Positions 34,758 to 43,432 of a stretch of DNA of 64,000 nucleotides are shown in pieces (positions within the stretch are counted from its first letter, which is position 1; each line of letters begins with the position of its first letter). The DNA is taken from NCBI RefSeq assembly GCF_900103365.1, contig NZ_LT629703.1, positions 4,154,001 to 4,218,000 of the forward strand, read 5' to 3'. This DNA is from Afipia sp. GAS231 (GTDB taxonomy: Bacteria; Pseudomonadota; Alphaproteobacteria; Rhizobiales; Xanthobacteraceae). A program made the translations under genes and the position numbers. The notes below the pieces were generated by a model that did not search any database, was not told the origin of the DNA, and saw only the letters and a program-made list of their open reading frames with translations.

Positions 34758-35417
34758 ATGGCCCGGTACAGACTGCATTGCATCGGCGCGTCCGGCAATT
34801 CCTACAAGCTGGCGCTTTACATGAACTGCGCCGGCCTCGACTGGGAGCCGGTCGGCGTCGACTTTGCCGGCGGCCAGACCCGCGATCCCGGCTGGCGCGC
34901 CGCCATGAACGCGATGGGCGAGGTGCCCGTGCTCGAAGTCGACGGGCAGTTGATGTCGCAGTCGGGCGCGATCCTGATCTGGCTCGCGGAAACCACCGGT
35001 CACTTCGCGCCCGGCGCCGACCAGCGCTACGAGGCGTTGCGCTGGATCATGTTCGATAACCACAAGTTCACGAACAACCATGCCATGCACCGGTTTCAAA
35101 AGTCGTTCATGCCGGAGCCGGTGCATCCGGCGATCCTGACGTTCCTGCGCGCGCGTACCGAGGCGAGCTTTGCGGTCGCCGACAAGCATCTCGCCGATCG
35201 TGCCTTCATGCTCGGCGACAGGCCGAGCATCGTGGATTTTTCGCTGGCCGGGTACGTGTACTACCCCAAGGAAGAGACCGGCTTCGATATCGCAGCGGAT
35301 TATCCGGCGCTCCACGCCTGGCGCGAGCGCCTCGCAGCGCTGCCGGGCTGGAAGCCGCCCTATGATATGATGCCGGTGGGATCGGACCTGCGGACTTCGA
35401 TGCTTCGGCCCGCGTAG
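34758..35417 (+). CDS. Glutathione S-transferase family protein
   Basis: 219 residues. GST N-terminal domain: RYRLHCIGASGNSYKLALYM, cis-proline GEVPVLEVDG and SQSGAILIWLAETTG. The C-terminal helical domain includes RPSIVDFSLAGYVYY. GAGGT just ahead of the ATG serves as a close ribosome site, and the gene is coupled to the preceding MFS gene. A longer reading upstream would only re-read the MFS gene out of frame. The active-site residue (Ser in ASGNSYK) suggests a serine-type GST. Confidence 0.92.
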   Translation: MARYRLHCIGASGNSYKLALYMNCAGLDWEPVGVDFAGGQTRDPGWRAAMNAMGEVPVLEVDGQLMSQSGAILIWLAETTGHFAPGADQRYEALRWIMFDNHKFTNNHAMHRFQKSFMPEPVHPAILTFLRARTEASFAVADKHLADRAFMLGDRPSIVDFSLAGYVYYPKEETGFDIAADYPALHAWRERLAALPGWKPPYDMMPVGSDLRTSMLRPA

Positions 35418-35460
35418 CGGCGCCGGCGAGGTTCGTGTGAGGGGGAGTAACAACTCCCTC

Positions 35461-35505
35461 GTCGTCCCCGCGCCCGTGCGCAATTGCGCACCAGGCGGGG
35501 ACGAC
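35461..35505. repeat. Palindromic repeat, GTCGTCCCCGC family
   Basis: Arms GTCGTCCCCGC and GCGGGGACGAC around a small inner dyad TGCGCAATTGCGCA. It lies between two convergent genes (GST and D-aminoacylase-like) and may serve as a bidirectional transcript end. Confidence 0.85.
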
Positions 35506-35524
35506 AACATGTGTGGAGCTGCGC

Positions 35525-37267
35525 CTAACCCGCCGCCGCGCCGAACTCGCTGTTGCTGCCTTGCGCGCCGCGCACCAGTTTGCCCGGACGGGCGCCGGTG
35601 GCGCTGCCGCCGCGTTGCGTCACCACGCCGGAGACGATGGTGGCGTCGTAGCCGTCGACCTGCTGCAGCAGCCGACGGCCGCCGACCGGCAGGTCGTAAT
35701 GCACTTTCGGCGGATGCAGGTGCAGCTTGTCGTAGTCGATCACGTTGACGTCGGCCTTGAAGCCCGGCGCGATCACGCCGCGATCGTAAAGGCCGACCGA
35801 CAGCGCGGTCTTGCGCGCCTGGGCAGCGACCACGAACGGGATCGACAGCTTTTCGCCGCGGCTGCGGTCGCGGGTCCAGTGCGTCAGGAGATAGGTCGGG
35901 AAAGAGGCGTCGCAGATGATGCCGCAATGCGCGCCGCCGTCGCTCAGCCCCGGCACCGAATGCGGATCGCGCAGCATCTCACGGGTCGCATCGAGATTGC
36001 CTTCGGAGTAGTTGAGGAACGGCACATAGAGCATGCCGCGGCCTTCGTCGGTCAGCATTGCTTCATAGGCGAGTTCTTCCGGCTGCCGGCCCTGGCGGCG
36101 GGCCTGCGCGCCCAGCGTATTTTCCGTCGGCTGTTCGTAGTCCGGCGGATTACCGAGCAGATACATCTTGTCGTAGTTCGGCCGGAAGAACAGCGGATCG
36201 TCGGTCGCGGTGGCGTGCTCGCTCAAAATCGCGTTGCGCGTTTCAGCCTGGTGCAGGCGCTTCAAGCGCTCCGCCAGCGGCAGGTGGGCGATCGCCTGGT
36301 AGCTTGGATGGGTCTGGAACGGGTTGCGCGACAATTCCAGCCCGAGCATCAGCCCGACCGGGCGGGCGGGAATCTGCGCCGTGATGTTCAGGCCTCGCGC
36401 GGAAGCCTCGCTGATGATGTTGAACGTCTTGCGCCAGCGCTGCGGCTCCTTGTCGTTCTGCGTGATCGAGAACGTTACCGGGATTTTGGTGTTCTCGGCG
36501 ACCCGCAGCATCATCGGAAGATCTTCGTTGATGGTGGAGAGATCGAGCACGAACTGCAGCACGCTGCGGCCCTGCGCATGCATCGCAGCCGCAATCGCGG
36601 TCAACTCATCTTCACCGGCTTTCAGCGTCGGCGTGAAGTCGCCGGTCGAGGTGCGGTGATTGAGCGTGCGCGAAGTCGAGAAGCCGAGCGCGCCGGCGCG
36701 GACTGCGTCAGCCGCCAATGCCGCCATCGCTCTGTTGTCCTCGGGCGTGGACGGATCGCGGCGCGCGCCGCGCTCGCCCATCACGTAGACGCGCAACGCC
36801 GCGTGCGGCAGTTGCGCGCCGATGTCGATGTCGAAATTTCGTTTGGAAAGCCACTCCATGTAATCGGGGAAACTTTCCCAGGCCCAGGGAATGCCGGCGC
36901 TCAGCACCGGCTCCGGAATATCCTCGACGCCTTCCATCAACTGGATCAGCCGGACATGGTCGGCCGGCTTGCATGGCGCGAAGCCGACGCCGCAATTGCC
37001 CATGATGGCGGTGGTGACGCCGTTCTGCGACGACGGCGTGATGTCCTGGCTCCAGGCGACCTGGCCGTCGTAATGGGTGTGAACGTCGACGAAGCCGGGG
37101 GTGACCAGCTTGCCCCTGGCGTCGATCTCTTCCTTGCCCTTGGCTGCGACCTTGCCGACTTCGGTGATGCGGCCGCCCACGATGGCGACATCAGCCTCGT
37201 ACACTTCGCCGCCCTTGCCATCGGCAATATTGCCGCCGCGGATCACGAGGTCAGGGGTCGAGGTCAT
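35525..37267 (-). CDS. N-acyl-D-amino-acid deacylase / amidohydrolase family 3
   Basis: 580-residue metal hydrolase. It begins TPDLVIRGGNIADGKGGEVY, an amidohydrolase beta-sandwich start, and has the metal-binding FVDVHTHYDGQ (His63, His65), NCGVGFAPC, and the C-terminal VIAPGFKADVNVIDYDKLHL. These fit D-aminoacylases and related hydrolases of N-acyl or ring amides. The ATG follows GGGATGGAAAGCC. A much longer upstream reading lacks conserved residues and is rejected. The convergent GST gene lies downstream across a palindrome. Substrate is inferred only from the family. Confidence 0.9.
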   Translation of the reverse strand: MTSTPDLVIRGGNIADGKGGEVYEADVAIVGGRITEVGKVAAKGKEEIDARGKLVTPGFVDVHTHYDGQVAWSQDITPSSQNGVTTAIMGNCGVGFAPCKPADHVRLIQLMEGVEDIPEPVLSAGIPWAWESFPDYMEWLSKRNFDIDIGAQLPHAALRVYVMGERGARRDPSTPEDNRAMAALAADAVRAGALGFSTSRTLNHRTSTGDFTPTLKAGEDELTAIAAAMHAQGRSVLQFVLDLSTINEDLPMMLRVAENTKIPVTFSITQNDKEPQRWRKTFNIISEASARGLNITAQIPARPVGLMLGLELSRNPFQTHPSYQAIAHLPLAERLKRLHQAETRNAILSEHATATDDPLFFRPNYDKMYLLGNPPDYEQPTENTLGAQARRQGRQPEELAYEAMLTDEGRGMLYVPFLNYSEGNLDATREMLRDPHSVPGLSDGGAHCGIICDASFPTYLLTHWTRDRSRGEKLSIPFVVAAQARKTALSVGLYDRGVIAPGFKADVNVIDYDKLHLHPPKVHYDLPVGGRRLLQQVDGYDATIVSGVVTQRGGSATGARPGKLVRGAQGSNSEFGAAAG

Positions 37268-37502
37268 GGCTTTCCATCCCAAATCGGTTTGTTGCCGCAT
37301 CATCGGACGTCCGGGCAGGCTGTCAACCGCCCGGGATGAGGTTCTGGAATGCATTAGAGGGCTTTGGGGTGCTTTGGCTGCCCGTCGGCGCTGTCGCGGC
37401 AGAGGTGCATAACGCTTCGATTGCCGGACCACGAAAAAACGGCACAATGCGGCCCAAGAAAATCTTAGAGAAAACTTCAGAAGCCGTCGGGAGGACGCGT
37501 CA

Positions 37503-38705
37503 ATGGCTCGTTTGAAAGTTCTCATCGCCGGCGGCGGTATCGGCGGCATCACCGCGATGTTGGCGCTACGACAACGCGGTATCGAGGTCCAACTGTTCGA
37601 ACAGGCGGCTGCATTCGGACAGGTCGGCGCTGGCCTCCAGGTCTCTTCAAATGCGGCGCGTATCCTGCTCAAGCTTGGGCTTGGTGAGGCGCTCAAGCGC
37701 GTGGCGACCTATCCGGACGGCCGCGACTATCGCGGTTGGGATACGGCTGAGCGGCTCTATTACACGCCGCTCGGGCAGAAGGCAGAGGCGCATTTTGGCT
37801 CACCGTACTATGCCGCCCACCGGGCCGAACTGCTCGACGTGCTGTTGAGCGGATTAGGCGAGCACGGGTTCCGGCACGGCGCGCGCCTCGATCGCGTCGA
37901 TCAGGATCAAGGCGGTGTCTCGCTGACATTCGCCGACGGGTCGACGGCGCAAGGCGATATTCTGATCGGCGCCGATGGAATTCACTCGACCGTGCGTGCG
38001 CAATTGTTCGGCAAGGAACTGCCGCGCTACACCGGCAACGTGGCGTGGCGCGGCCTGGTTCCTGCCGAACGCGTCGCGCATCTCGATCTTGGCAGTGTCG
38101 TCGGCGTCTGGATGGGGCCGAACCGCAGCATCGTCCAGTACTACGTCTCCGCCGGCAAGACCTTCAACTGGATCGGGATCAGCCGCTCATCGCAGCCGGC
38201 GCAGGAATCCTGGCTGGCGGAGGGCAGGACGGAGGATGCGTTGGCCGAATATGACGGCTGGCATTCGACCATTCGAACGATCATCGCGGAGACGCCGAAA
38301 ATCCTGCGCCAGGCTCTATACGACCGCGAACCGCTGCCAGACTGGCAGGTTGGCCGTGTCGTGCTCATGGGCGATGCCGCGCATCCGATGATGCCGTTTT
38401 ACGCCCAGGGCGGCGCTCAAAGTATCGAAGACGCCTATGTGTTGGCCGGCTGCATCGCCGAAGCCGAGGGGCGGCCACTCGATGCGCTCGCGCGCTTCGT
38501 CAGGCTGCGGCAGCCGCGCACCGCATGGATGCAAGGCCTCGCCCGGCGCGAGGAGGAACTATATCAGATGAACGACGTCGCGGCGATCAGGGCGCGCAAC
38601 GATCGCATGCGTGCAAACCGGATCCCCGAGACGGCGACGTTTCCGCCGGAACAGGAGCGGCTTTACGGTTACGACGCTGAACTCGAATTGCAAAAGAGCG
38701 GCTGA
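37503..38705 (+). CDS. FAD-dependent aromatic monooxygenase, salicylate hydroxylase-like
   Basis: 400-residue flavoprotein hydroxylase. FAD dinucleotide-binding VLIAGGGIGGITAMLALRQR at the N-terminus, the DG motif GDILIGADGIHSTVR, and the third FAD motif VVLMGDAAHPMMPFYAQGG are all present, as in salicylate 1-monooxygenase and 3-hydroxybenzoate 6-monooxygenase. It is followed 42 bases later by a tripartite-tricarboxylate-type binding protein, which suggests uptake and ring hydroxylation of one aromatic acid. No ring-cleavage genes adjoin. Confidence 0.93.
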   Translation: MARLKVLIAGGGIGGITAMLALRQRGIEVQLFEQAAAFGQVGAGLQVSSNAARILLKLGLGEALKRVATYPDGRDYRGWDTAERLYYTPLGQKAEAHFGSPYYAAHRAELLDVLLSGLGEHGFRHGARLDRVDQDQGGVSLTFADGSTAQGDILIGADGIHSTVRAQLFGKELPRYTGNVAWRGLVPAERVAHLDLGSVVGVWMGPNRSIVQYYVSAGKTFNWIGISRSSQPAQESWLAEGRTEDALAEYDGWHSTIRTIIAETPKILRQALYDREPLPDWQVGRVVLMGDAAHPMMPFYAQGGAQSIEDAYVLAGCIAEAEGRPLDALARFVRLRQPRTAWMQGLARREEELYQMNDVAAIRARNDRMRANRIPETATFPPEQERLYGYDAELELQKSG

Positions 38706-38747
38706 CCGAATTCCGCGCATCGACGCGATTCAGATTCAGGTGGAAAT

Positions 38748-39722
38748 ATGAAGTTCAGTAAATCGTGGGCGATTGCGTTGTCGATCGCGACCACCTTGGT
38801 CTCCCATGCCGCCAACGCGCAAAGCTTTCCCACCCGGCCGATTACGGTGATCATGCCGTTTGCCGGCGGCAGCGCCAGCGACGTGGTCAGCCGCGTTCTC
38901 TTCAACAAGATGGCGACCCTGCTCGGGCAGCCGATCGTGGTGGAAAACAAGCCGGGCGCCGGCGGAAATCTCGGCACTGCGATGGCGGCCAAGGCCACTC
39001 CCGACGGGTATACGCTGGTCGGCGCGGCTTCGGGCCCGCTGGCCGCCAATCTGACGCTCTACAAGGAGCTTGGTTACGATCCGCAAGAACTTGTCCTGAT
39101 TTCGCCGTTCGCCAGCTTCACCATCGTGGTTGCGGCGAGCAAGAAGCTTGGCGTCACTACGATCAAGGAGCTGATTGAGCGCGCGAAGAAAGAGCCGGGC
39201 GCGTTGAATTACGGTTCGGTTGGTATCGGCTCGTCACAGCATTTGGCCGGGGAATATTTTGCCCAGGTCGCCGACGTGAAACTGACCCATGTTCCCTATC
39301 GCAACATCGCACAATTCGGACCGGACTTGATCGCCGGCACGGTGCAACTCGGCTTTGCCTGGTATCCGAACGTGTCCGGGCCGCTGGCAGCCGATGGAGC
39401 GGTCCCTCTCGCTGTCGCCGGCGATGCCCAACTGCCGGTGCTGCCGAATACGCCGACGACGGCGCAGGCAGGCCTGCCGCAATATACGTTCGACGGCTGG
39501 TTCGGCCTGGGTGCGCCCGCCGGCGTGCCGAGGGAAATCCTGGAACGATTGAACGCCGCACTGAACGAAGCGCTCAGAGATCCCGCAGTACGGGTCAGAT
39601 TCGAAGAGATCGGCGCCGTGCCGATCGGGCTCGGGCTCGACAAAGCCAGGACATTCCTGGCGGACGAGGTGGTGAAATATCGGGACGTTATCACCAAGGC
39701 CGGGATCGCCAAGATCGAATAG
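38748..39722 (+). CDS. Bug/TctC family periplasmic binding protein
   Basis: 324 residues with a Sec signal (MKFSKSWAIALSIATTLVSH, then AANAQ). Family landmarks are FPTRPITVIMPFAGGSASDV, VVENKPGAGGNLGT, VGIGSSQHLAGEYF and VPYRNIAQFGPDLIAG, together with a GAPAGVPREILERLNAAL segment. Bug proteins bind carboxylic acids such as nicotinate, aromatic acids or citrate. No tctA/tctB membrane genes are adjacent, which is common for this expanded family. Neighbouring monooxygenase suggests an aromatic acid ligand, by inference. Confidence 0.94.
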   Translation: MKFSKSWAIALSIATTLVSHAANAQSFPTRPITVIMPFAGGSASDVVSRVLFNKMATLLGQPIVVENKPGAGGNLGTAMAAKATPDGYTLVGAASGPLAANLTLYKELGYDPQELVLISPFASFTIVVAASKKLGVTTIKELIERAKKEPGALNYGSVGIGSSQHLAGEYFAQVADVKLTHVPYRNIAQFGPDLIAGTVQLGFAWYPNVSGPLAADGAVPLAVAGDAQLPVLPNTPTTAQAGLPQYTFDGWFGLGAPAGVPREILERLNAALNEALRDPAVRVRFEEIGAVPIGLGLDKARTFLADEVVKYRDVITKAGIAKIE

Positions 39723-39757
39723 CTTGTTCGGGAAGCCGAGTGTTTTGGAAATACGCC

Positions 39758-40966
39758 CTAGGTCTTGCCCGTCGGCTTGCGATCGGTGACCAAGGCCAGC
39801 AGCACGGTCAGCACCATGAATACGACCGAGGCACCGAACACCCAGTGCGGCATGCTCTGGTCCATGATCCAGCCATACAGCAGCGGGCTCAGGATGCCGC
39901 TGAAATTAAAGCCAGTCGAGACGATGCCGAAGGCGCGGCCGGCCGCACCCGCAGGCGCGGCGTTGCGGACCAGCATGTCGCGCGAAGGTGCGATGACGCC
40001 GCCGAGGAACCCGGCTAGTCCCATCGCGACCGTCAACACCACTGACGGCAGGTTGACCGTTGCAATGATGGTAATGATCACGGCATTGATGCCGAAGCAG
40101 GCGGCGGCGACGCTGCCGTGGCGGCTGGTGCGGTCGGCCAGATAACCGCCGGCCAGCACGCCGGCAGCACTTGCGCCGAGAAACGCGGTCAGGGCGATAT
40201 TGGCGGCCGAGAAGGTGACGCCGTAACCGGTCATCAGCGCGACAACGCCGAAATTGTTGATGCCGGCATTCGACAGGCCGAGCAGCATGAAAAAGATCGT
40301 CAGCACCATAAGTGCGGGCGTGATGACACTTTGCTTCGGCGCCGCAGCGCCATCGCTGCTGCGATCGGCCGAACTGGCGTCGGGAAGTCCGACGGCAATT
40401 AACAGCAGCGCCACCGCAGGACCTACCGCGCCTGCCACGATCAGGGCGCCGAGGCCGCCGACCGTTGCCACCAGGGCTGCCATGATGGCGGGCGCGACGG
40501 CGCCGCCGACGAAGCCTGCAAAGGTGTGGATCGAAAACGCGCGGCCCATCCGCCTGACGTCCATATGCGCCGACAGGATCGCGTAGTCCGCCGGGTGATA
40601 GACGCTGTTGGCGAGCCCGAGCAGCGCGGCGCAGAGAACCAGCGACGTGTAGCTCAGATGCATGCCGAGCAGAATCAGCGCGAGGCCGCCGACGGTGAGG
40701 CCGATCAACAGCACTTTTCGGGCGCCGATATGGTCGGCGAGGTAACCGATCGGGGCCTGCGTCAGGCCCGAGACAACCCCAAATACAGTGAGTGCGAAAC
40801 CGAGCTCGATATAGCCGACGCCGAGTTGCGCCTTCAGGTACGGAAACAGCATCGGCAGCACGAACAAATGGAAATGGCTGACCCAATGCGCGATCGAAAT
40901 CGCCGTCAGGGTCCGCAGCGAACTGTCCGTCTTTGTCTGCTGCGGTGCGGCGAGAATATCGACCAT
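39758..40966 (-). CDS. MFS transporter, Fsr-like
   Basis: 402-residue twelve-helix carrier. It has AHWVSHFHLFVLPMLFPYLK, a first-helix region resembling fosmidomycin-resistance-type MFS proteins, and the loop 2-3 sequence GYLADHIGARKVLLIG. Helix five shows GFVGGAVAPAIMAALVATVG. It converges on the Bug protein gene and is not obviously part of an operon. Exporter of small metabolites is plausible, but no substrate can be assigned. Confidence 0.92.
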   Translation of the reverse strand: MVDILAAPQQTKTDSSLRTLTAISIAHWVSHFHLFVLPMLFPYLKAQLGVGYIELGFALTVFGVVSGLTQAPIGYLADHIGARKVLLIGLTVGGLALILLGMHLSYTSLVLCAALLGLANSVYHPADYAILSAHMDVRRMGRAFSIHTFAGFVGGAVAPAIMAALVATVGGLGALIVAGAVGPAVALLLIAVGLPDASSADRSSDGAAAPKQSVITPALMVLTIFFMLLGLSNAGINNFGVVALMTGYGVTFSAANIALTAFLGASAAGVLAGGYLADRTSRHGSVAAACFGINAVIITIIATVNLPSVVLTVAMGLAGFLGGVIAPSRDMLVRNAAPAGAAGRAFGIVSTGFNFSGILSPLLYGWIMDQSMPHWVFGASVVFMVLTVLLALVTDRKPTGKT

Positions 40967-41136
40967 TTCAGCTCAGAATCCCGTGATTAGCGGCCCGGCA
41001 GGGTGCGCTGAAAATATAGGCTGGACGTTATTTGTCCATGAATGCCGCTGCATGGCTGCCCCGGCGCGGTGCCGGATGCGCCAAATGCGTCATTAAAACC
41101 AGAGACAAGAATGGCCCGGCGCGGCCATGATCCGGC

Positions 41137-42387
41137 ATGCCTGATCCGGTGAAACCGCTCCGCGTGCTCGTCTCCGAGGGTTCCAGTACCTCGGCCCGCG
41201 AAGCCATCTCGATTTTGGGAATCTCGGGCCATCACGTCGAGGTCTGCGATCCCTCAGCCTGGTGCCTTTCGCGGTTCTCGCGCTTCGTGCGCAAATTTCA
41301 CCGTTGCCCGGGGCTGCGGACGGATCCTGCCGGCTATCTTGCCTTTGTCGAACGGCTGCTCGAGACCGGCCGTTTCGATGTGCTGCTCCCAACGCACGAG
41401 CAGGGATTTCTGTTCGCGCGGGTAAGACAGCGTCTGGAGGGCCGTATCGGTCTGGCGCTGCCGGGTTTTGAAAGCTACCGCACCGCGCACAGCAAGGCCG
41501 GGTTTTCGCGGCTCCTCGATCAATTGAAGCTGCCGCAGCCGCCGACGCGGATTGTCGCTTCCGCGCAGGCGCTGCGCGAAGCCATCCGCTTTCCGGCGGT
41601 CGTCAAAACCTCGGTCGGCACCGCCAGCCGCGGGATCTGGTTCGTGCGCCATGCCGACGATCTCGAAGACGCGTTGCGCGATCTCGCGGCAACCAATGCA
41701 TTCACCGACGAGGTACTGGTGCAGGACCTCGTTGCCGGCACCACCGAGAAAGCGCAGTCGGTGTTTTGCCGCGGCCGGATGGTCGGCTTTCATGGCTACC
41801 GTCAGGTCGCGCCCGGCGTCGGCGGCGGCGAGGCGATCAAGCAGAGCGTGCGCCGGCCGCAGCTGCGCGGCTATGTCGAAGCGATCGGGCAAGCGCTCGA
41901 CTGGCACGGCGCGCTGTCGGTCGACTACATCATGCCGCACGACGATGCGACGCCGCTATTGATCGACTGTAATCCGCGGCTGGTCGAGCCGATGAATGCC
42001 TATCGCGCAGGCGTCGACCTCGTCGGCCTGTTGCTTGGTCTTTCGCTCGGCGAGACGCCGGCGCCGCTGCCGGAAAGCCGCGAGGGTGTGCTGACGCATC
42101 TGGCGATGCAGGCGCTGTTGGGATCCGCCTCGCGCGGCGGAACGCGGTTCGACATCATCAGGGAATGTGGACAACTCGCGGCGGCGAGCGGGCCTTACGC
42201 CGGCAGTAGCGAAGAACTCACGCCGGTTGGCCTCGACTGGATCAGCGCCGTGCCGCTGGCTGTCACGACAGGCATTCTGCTGGCCTCGCCGGCCTTCGCG
42301 ATCAAGCTCGCGCGCGGCGGCTTTGGCGCGCATCTGCTGGATATCGGGACTATTCGGGTGATTGAGGGTAAGGGGGTTTGGTGGTGA
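41137..42387 (+). CDS. ATP-grasp family protein, carboxylate-amine ligase-like, unknown substrate
   Basis: 416 residues. A pre-ATP-grasp Rossmann start LRVLVSEGSSTSAREAISIL is followed by an ATP-grasp core: FPAVVKTSVGTASRGIWFVR (nucleotide-binding Lys and glycine loop), EVLVQDLVAGTTEKAQSVFC, and the metal-binding PLLIDCNPRLVEP. The last ~90 residues form an uncommon tail (LDWISAVPLAVTTGILLASP) with a hydrophobic stretch. Relatives activate a carboxylate with ATP to make an amide, peptide or thioester. It has no operon partner and only a weak ribosome site, so its role is open. Confidence 0.87.
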   Translation: MPDPVKPLRVLVSEGSSTSAREAISILGISGHHVEVCDPSAWCLSRFSRFVRKFHRCPGLRTDPAGYLAFVERLLETGRFDVLLPTHEQGFLFARVRQRLEGRIGLALPGFESYRTAHSKAGFSRLLDQLKLPQPPTRIVASAQALREAIRFPAVVKTSVGTASRGIWFVRHADDLEDALRDLAATNAFTDEVLVQDLVAGTTEKAQSVFCRGRMVGFHGYRQVAPGVGGGEAIKQSVRRPQLRGYVEAIGQALDWHGALSVDYIMPHDDATPLLIDCNPRLVEPMNAYRAGVDLVGLLLGLSLGETPAPLPESREGVLTHLAMQALLGSASRGGTRFDIIRECGQLAAASGPYAGSSEELTPVGLDWISAVPLAVTTGILLASPAFAIKLARGGFGAHLLDIGTIRVIEGKGVWW

Positions 42388-42410
42388 AGCGTGACGTCAA
42401 CGGTGCCGCG

Positions 42411-42512
42411 CTCCCTCTCCCGCTTGCGGGGGAGGGTTGGGGTGGGGGTGCTTCCGCATAATCGGTGCTCGAGTTCGCGGAGAGACTTCCCCCACCCGCA
42501 AGCGGGGAGAGG
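42411..42512. repeat. Palindromic repeat, CCCTCTCCCGCTTGCGGG family
   Basis: Arms CTCTCCCGCTTGCGGGGGAG and CCCGCAAGCGGGGAGAGG at the ends, with an asymmetric interior. It lies between the ATP-grasp gene and the convergent 51-residue gene, so it may form the 3' hairpin of both. Confidence 0.82.
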
Positions 42513-42528
42513 TGATTCAAACCGTCAC

Positions 42529-42684
42529 TCACAACGGCTCGTCGTCATTGCCCGAGCGGTCGCGTTTCGGCGTGGCGATGTCGCCGTCCTCGTAATCATC
42601 GTCCTCAACCGGAATCCGCGGGGGCTTCGGCGGTTTATCGTCGGTTTTCTTCGGAGGTTCGCTTTTCTTGCCAATTCCGCCCAT
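42529..42684 (-). CDS. 51-residue charged, proline-rich small protein
   Basis: Short frame reading MGGIGKKSEPPKKTDDKPPK, then PPRIPVEDDDYEDGDIATPK and RDRSGNDDEPL. AAGGGA stands just before the ATG. The composition (Lys/Pro-rich first half, Asp/Glu-rich second half, almost no hydrophobic residues) is that of an intrinsically disordered protein and unlike random high-GC translation. It converges on the ATP-grasp gene across a palindromic repeat. No family is recognised; similar small proteins are likely in other Bradyrhizobium genomes. Confidence 0.7.
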   Translation of the reverse strand: MGGIGKKSEPPKKTDDKPPKPPRIPVEDDDYEDGDIATPKRDRSGNDDEPL

Positions 42685-42850
42685 TTGATCCCTTTTGCCG
42701 CATCAATCGGCATTTGCCCTGCGGGTCGATTCAGAGTAACGGCATGACATCAATCTGGCCGACTTTGATGTTCATCCTAGCGCCGGTCAGAGTAATTTTC
42801 CTGCCCTTTTTGCGGCGTTAGAGCCCCAAGGGCGTTTTCACGGAGCCAGC

Positions 42851-43105
42851 ATGAAGAAGCCCCGCATCGAGGCGGAAGAACCGCAGTCGCGTAAAATCAT
42901 CCGGGCCGACAAGGCGCCAGTCAGTGGTTACTCGCTGGTGGTGGACGGCCATTTCAAGTCGCACCACGACACGGTCGAAGCCGCCGAAGAGGCGGGCATG
43001 GCCTTGAAGAACAAGTTCCAGATGCTGCAGGTGCAGGTTTACGATGCCGAGACCAAGACGCGATCGATGATCGATTGGCCGGGCCCCGGCGTAACGTCAG
43101 CCTGA
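42851..43105 (+). CDS. 84-residue hypothetical protein
   Basis: Small soluble protein starting MKKPRIEAEEPQSRKIIRAD, with a basic N-terminal tail and a compact part SGYSLVVDGHFKSHHDTVEA followed by a helix (AAEEAGMALKNKFQ) and a beta strand (MLQVQVYDAETKTRSMI). CGGAGCC precedes the ATG. The pattern suggests a small alpha/beta fold, but no known domain is recognised. A palindromic repeat begins right after its stop. Confidence 0.82.
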   Translation: MKKPRIEAEEPQSRKIIRADKAPVSGYSLVVDGHFKSHHDTVEAAEEAGMALKNKFQMLQVQVYDAETKTRSMIDWPGPGVTSA

Positions 43106-43107
43106 AA

Positions 43108-43148
43108 TAGAGCCCGGTTCTGATGCAATCAGAACCGGTAAGGCTCTA
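43108..43148. repeat. Palindromic repeat, GGTTCTGATGCAATCAGAACC family
   Basis: Inverted repeat TAGAGCCcGGTTCTGAT / ATCAGAACCggtaAGGCTCTA. Its right end (CTA) is the reverse complement of TAG and provides the stop codon of the leftward 93-residue gene. The same core is found near 28.2 kb. Confidence 0.9.
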
Positions 43149-43427
43149 CGTGCGCCGGCCGCCGCTTTGCTGGCTCGCCAGCCAGTCGGACAGCGCCGGA
43201 GCCGGTTCGTCCGCTTTCTTCTTTTTCGGGGCCGCCTTCTTTGCCGTGGCCACGCGCGGTGGCTCGGCGGCTTCGCGCGCCAGCCGCAACGCCCTCAGCT
43301 TCGCCATGTTGTCGAGCACGGCCTTGTTGGCCGAGTCGCGATCGGCCTTCCCGGATCTTGCGTCCTGGGCGGCCCTCGTTTGCTTGTCCATGCGCGCCTG
43401 GGCGCGATCACGATCCTCTTTGGTCAT
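43146..43427 (-). CDS. 93-residue charged hypothetical protein with lysine-rich tail (paralogue A)
   Basis: A helical, highly charged protein: MTKEDRDRAQARMDKQTRAA, a middle MAKLRALRLAREAAEPP, a lysine/alanine-rich linker TAKKAAPKKKKADEP resembling histone H1-like tails, and a short end SDWLASQQSGGRRT. The core KLRALRLAREAA is nearly the same as in the adjacent gene, so the two are paralogues. It starts 5 bases after its neighbour. DNA or RNA binding is possible from composition only. The stop is supplied by a repeat. Confidence 0.82.
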   Translation of the reverse strand: MTKEDRDRAQARMDKQTRAAQDARSGKADRDSANKAVLDNMAKLRALRLAREAAEPPRVATAKKAAPKKKKADEPAPALSDWLASQQSGGRRT

Positions 43428-43432
43428 GATGC

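Noticed and set aside
42525..42713. 62-residue frame MPIDAAKGIKWAELARK...
   Set aside because: It overlaps the better 51-residue frame in another phase, lacks a ribosome site, and reads as Arg/Thr-rich shadow.
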